Shown: positions 63,075 through 64,000 of the stretch, in pieces
Position numbering within the stretch: position 1 is the first letter of the stretch
Layout: each line of letters opens with the position of its first letter
NCBI GenBank assembly: GCA_017553575.1
Contig: JAFZKQ010000074.1
Coordinates: 62,001 to 126,000, forward strand
Source of the DNA: Paludibacteraceae bacterium
GTDB lineage: Bacteria > Bacteroidota > Bacteroidia > Bacteroidales > Paludibacteraceae
DNA: 64,000 nucleotides
Direction: 5' to 3'
Notes under the pieces: generated by a model
What the model saw: the letters and a program-made list of their open reading frames with translations, nothing else
Told to the model about the DNA's origin: nothing
Database searches by the model: none
Made by a program: the position numbers and the translations under genes

Positions 63075-64000
63075 ATGTATAAATCGTTATTTACGGATGT
63101 ATTAAAAGGGAAAGAGGGGAGTAGGCCTCCCGTTTGGTACATGAGGCAAGCGGGTAGAGTCCTGCCTGATTATCGGAAACTGCGGGAGAGACATTCCTTT
63201 CAGGAGATGATGGAGCAACCGGAGTTGGCTGCTGACGTGACCCTTATGCCTGTGGCTGTTTTGGGTGTCGATGCCTCCATCCTATTTAACGATATTTTGT
63301 CAATCCCTGTCTCTATGGGCATGGAACTGGTGTGGACAGACCATGGCCCTCAATTTCTGAAACCCCTTTGTCATGAAGATGACATACACCACCTATTTCA
63401 CCCTGATTTGAGCAAGCTGAATCATGTCTATGAGACATTGGATATAGTAAAAAAGAGAGGAAATGCTCCGACCATAGGTTTTTGCGGTGCTCCTCTCACG
63501 ACGCTGTGTTATATGTTGCAGGGGACAAGTGCCAAGCATGATTTTCCTGATGCCAAAAAGTTCTTTTATGCTCGTCCACAGGAGACGTGCTATCTCATTG
63601 ATATGCTGACGGATATTTGCATAGAGTATGCACTCAAGCAGATAGAGCACGGCATTGATGCGTTTCAACTGTTTGACACCCATGCAGGCATCGTTCCTTT
63701 GGAATTGTATGAGGCCTCTTTTCTTCCCGCAGTGAAAAAGATAGCTGCTGCTGTCAGATCCCATAATGTACCCTTCATTTATTTCCCTAAAGGGATAGGT
63801 CCGGGGTTATCGCTAATGACGCCAGAGGTATGTGATTTTGTAAGTATTGATTGGCAAACTTCGTTGTCCAGGGCACGGGAGATGGTTCATCAAGACGTTG
63901 GTTTACAAGGGAATATCGATCCTTTCCTCTTGTTTTCCTCCAAAGAGAAAATAGAAAGTACTATGCGGAAAGATTATGTGCCTTTCTTTCAAAACCATAA
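63075..64000 (+). CDS. hemE: Uroporphyrinogen decarboxylase (3' end outside window)
   Basis: This cytoplasmic enzyme removes four carboxyl groups from uroporphyrinogen III to give coproporphyrinogen III in haem synthesis. The visible 308 codons carry both family signatures, PPVWYMRQAGR near the N-terminus and GFCGAPLTTLCYML. VSIDWQTSLSRA and LQGNIDP of the active-site region are also present. The normal length is about 340-350 residues, so roughly 35 are missing beyond the window. The frame is open to the last base. The LuxR-type regulator precedes it in the same direction. Confidence 0.95.
   Translation, partial: MYKSLFTDVLKGKEGSRPPVWYMRQAGRVLPDYRKLRERHSFQEMMEQPELAADVTLMPVAVLGVDASILFNDILSIPVSMGMELVWTDHGPQFLKPLCHEDDIHHLFHPDLSKLNHVYETLDIVKKRGNAPTIGFCGAPLTTLCYMLQGTSAKHDFPDAKKFFYARPQETCYLIDMLTDICIEYALKQIEHGIDAFQLFDTHAGIVPLELYEASFLPAVKKIAAAVRSHNVPFIYFPKGIGPGLSLMTPEVCDFVSIDWQTSLSRAREMVHQDVGLQGNIDPFLLFSSKEKIESTMRKDYVPFFQNH

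Noticed and set aside
1..64000. tRNA, rRNA, CRISPR arrays, insertion sequences and prophage
   Set aside because: No T-arm-like motifs in a cloverleaf context, no regularly spaced repeats and no transposase, integrase or phage structural genes were recognised.

Overview
The window comes from a chromosome of the Bacteroidota, most likely the order Bacteroidales. Several independent signs agree: many genes are preceded by the Bacteroides-type -7 box TAnnTTTG, some with a TTG or TTTG box 19-20 nt upstream; there is an RprX/RprY-type two-component pair; three large secreted polysaccharidases end in type IX secretion (T9SS) sorting domains; and PL11, DUF4846 and DUF481 genes are present. A species cannot be named from the sequence. 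No tRNA, rRNA, CRISPR array or insertion sequence was recognised.

Layout. 1-5.2 kb: the end of an operon with a SWIM zinc-finger protein and a DUF4132 protein. 5.6-7.8 kb: rprX-rprY. 7.8-8.0 kb: a structured intergenic stretch that may encode a small RNA. 8.1-11.9 kb: two separately promoted secreted glycanases (GH44-like and GH16). 12-18 kb, minus strand: an AAA-ATPase/PD-(D/E)XK protein, an M42 aminopeptidase and a VIT-VWA-TPR surface protein. 18-31 kb: housekeeping genes (uvrC, dtd, a U32 peptidase, dusB, polA, a polyprenyl synthase, deoC, a MazG-type pyrophosphohydrolase, nadA). This stretch carries four identical 16-bp parS palindromes and two long AT-rich gaps, so the replication origin is probably close. 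31.9-36.2 kb: envelope genes (lipoprotein, GT2, LicD, DUF4846, M15 peptidase).

36.3-46.9 kb is a seven-gene minus-strand defence operon. Reading from a complete consensus promoter, it encodes a half-size HsdS, HsdM, an AlbA_2 ATP-binding protein, full-length HsdS, an OLD-family ATPase-TOPRIM nuclease, HsdR and a YgjP-like zinc metallopeptidase. A pair of palindromes lies in the only sizeable internal gap. 47.2-50.8 kb: a nucleoside hydrolase, an NSS-family transporter with a 30-residue membrane peptide beside it, and a separate 28-residue membrane peptide that has its own promoter and terminator. 51.1-54.2 kb: sufS, sufE, a polysaccharide deacetylase and a 55-residue protein. 54.4-56.3 kb: a GT1 glycosyltransferase and a WaaP-like kinase. 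56.4-57.9 kb: a DUF4143 ATPase bracketed by 64-bp direct repeats and followed by alternating inverted repeats. 58.2-62.1 kb: a DUF481 protein and a PL11 rhamnogalacturonan lyase. 62.4-64 kb: a LuxR-type regulator and the start of hemE, which runs off the window.

The least explained parts are the composite type I restriction operon, the repeat-bracketed ATPase unit, the 28-residue peptide gene and the possible small RNA at 7.85-8.0 kb. Domain assignments rest on motif reading by eye; no database search was run.
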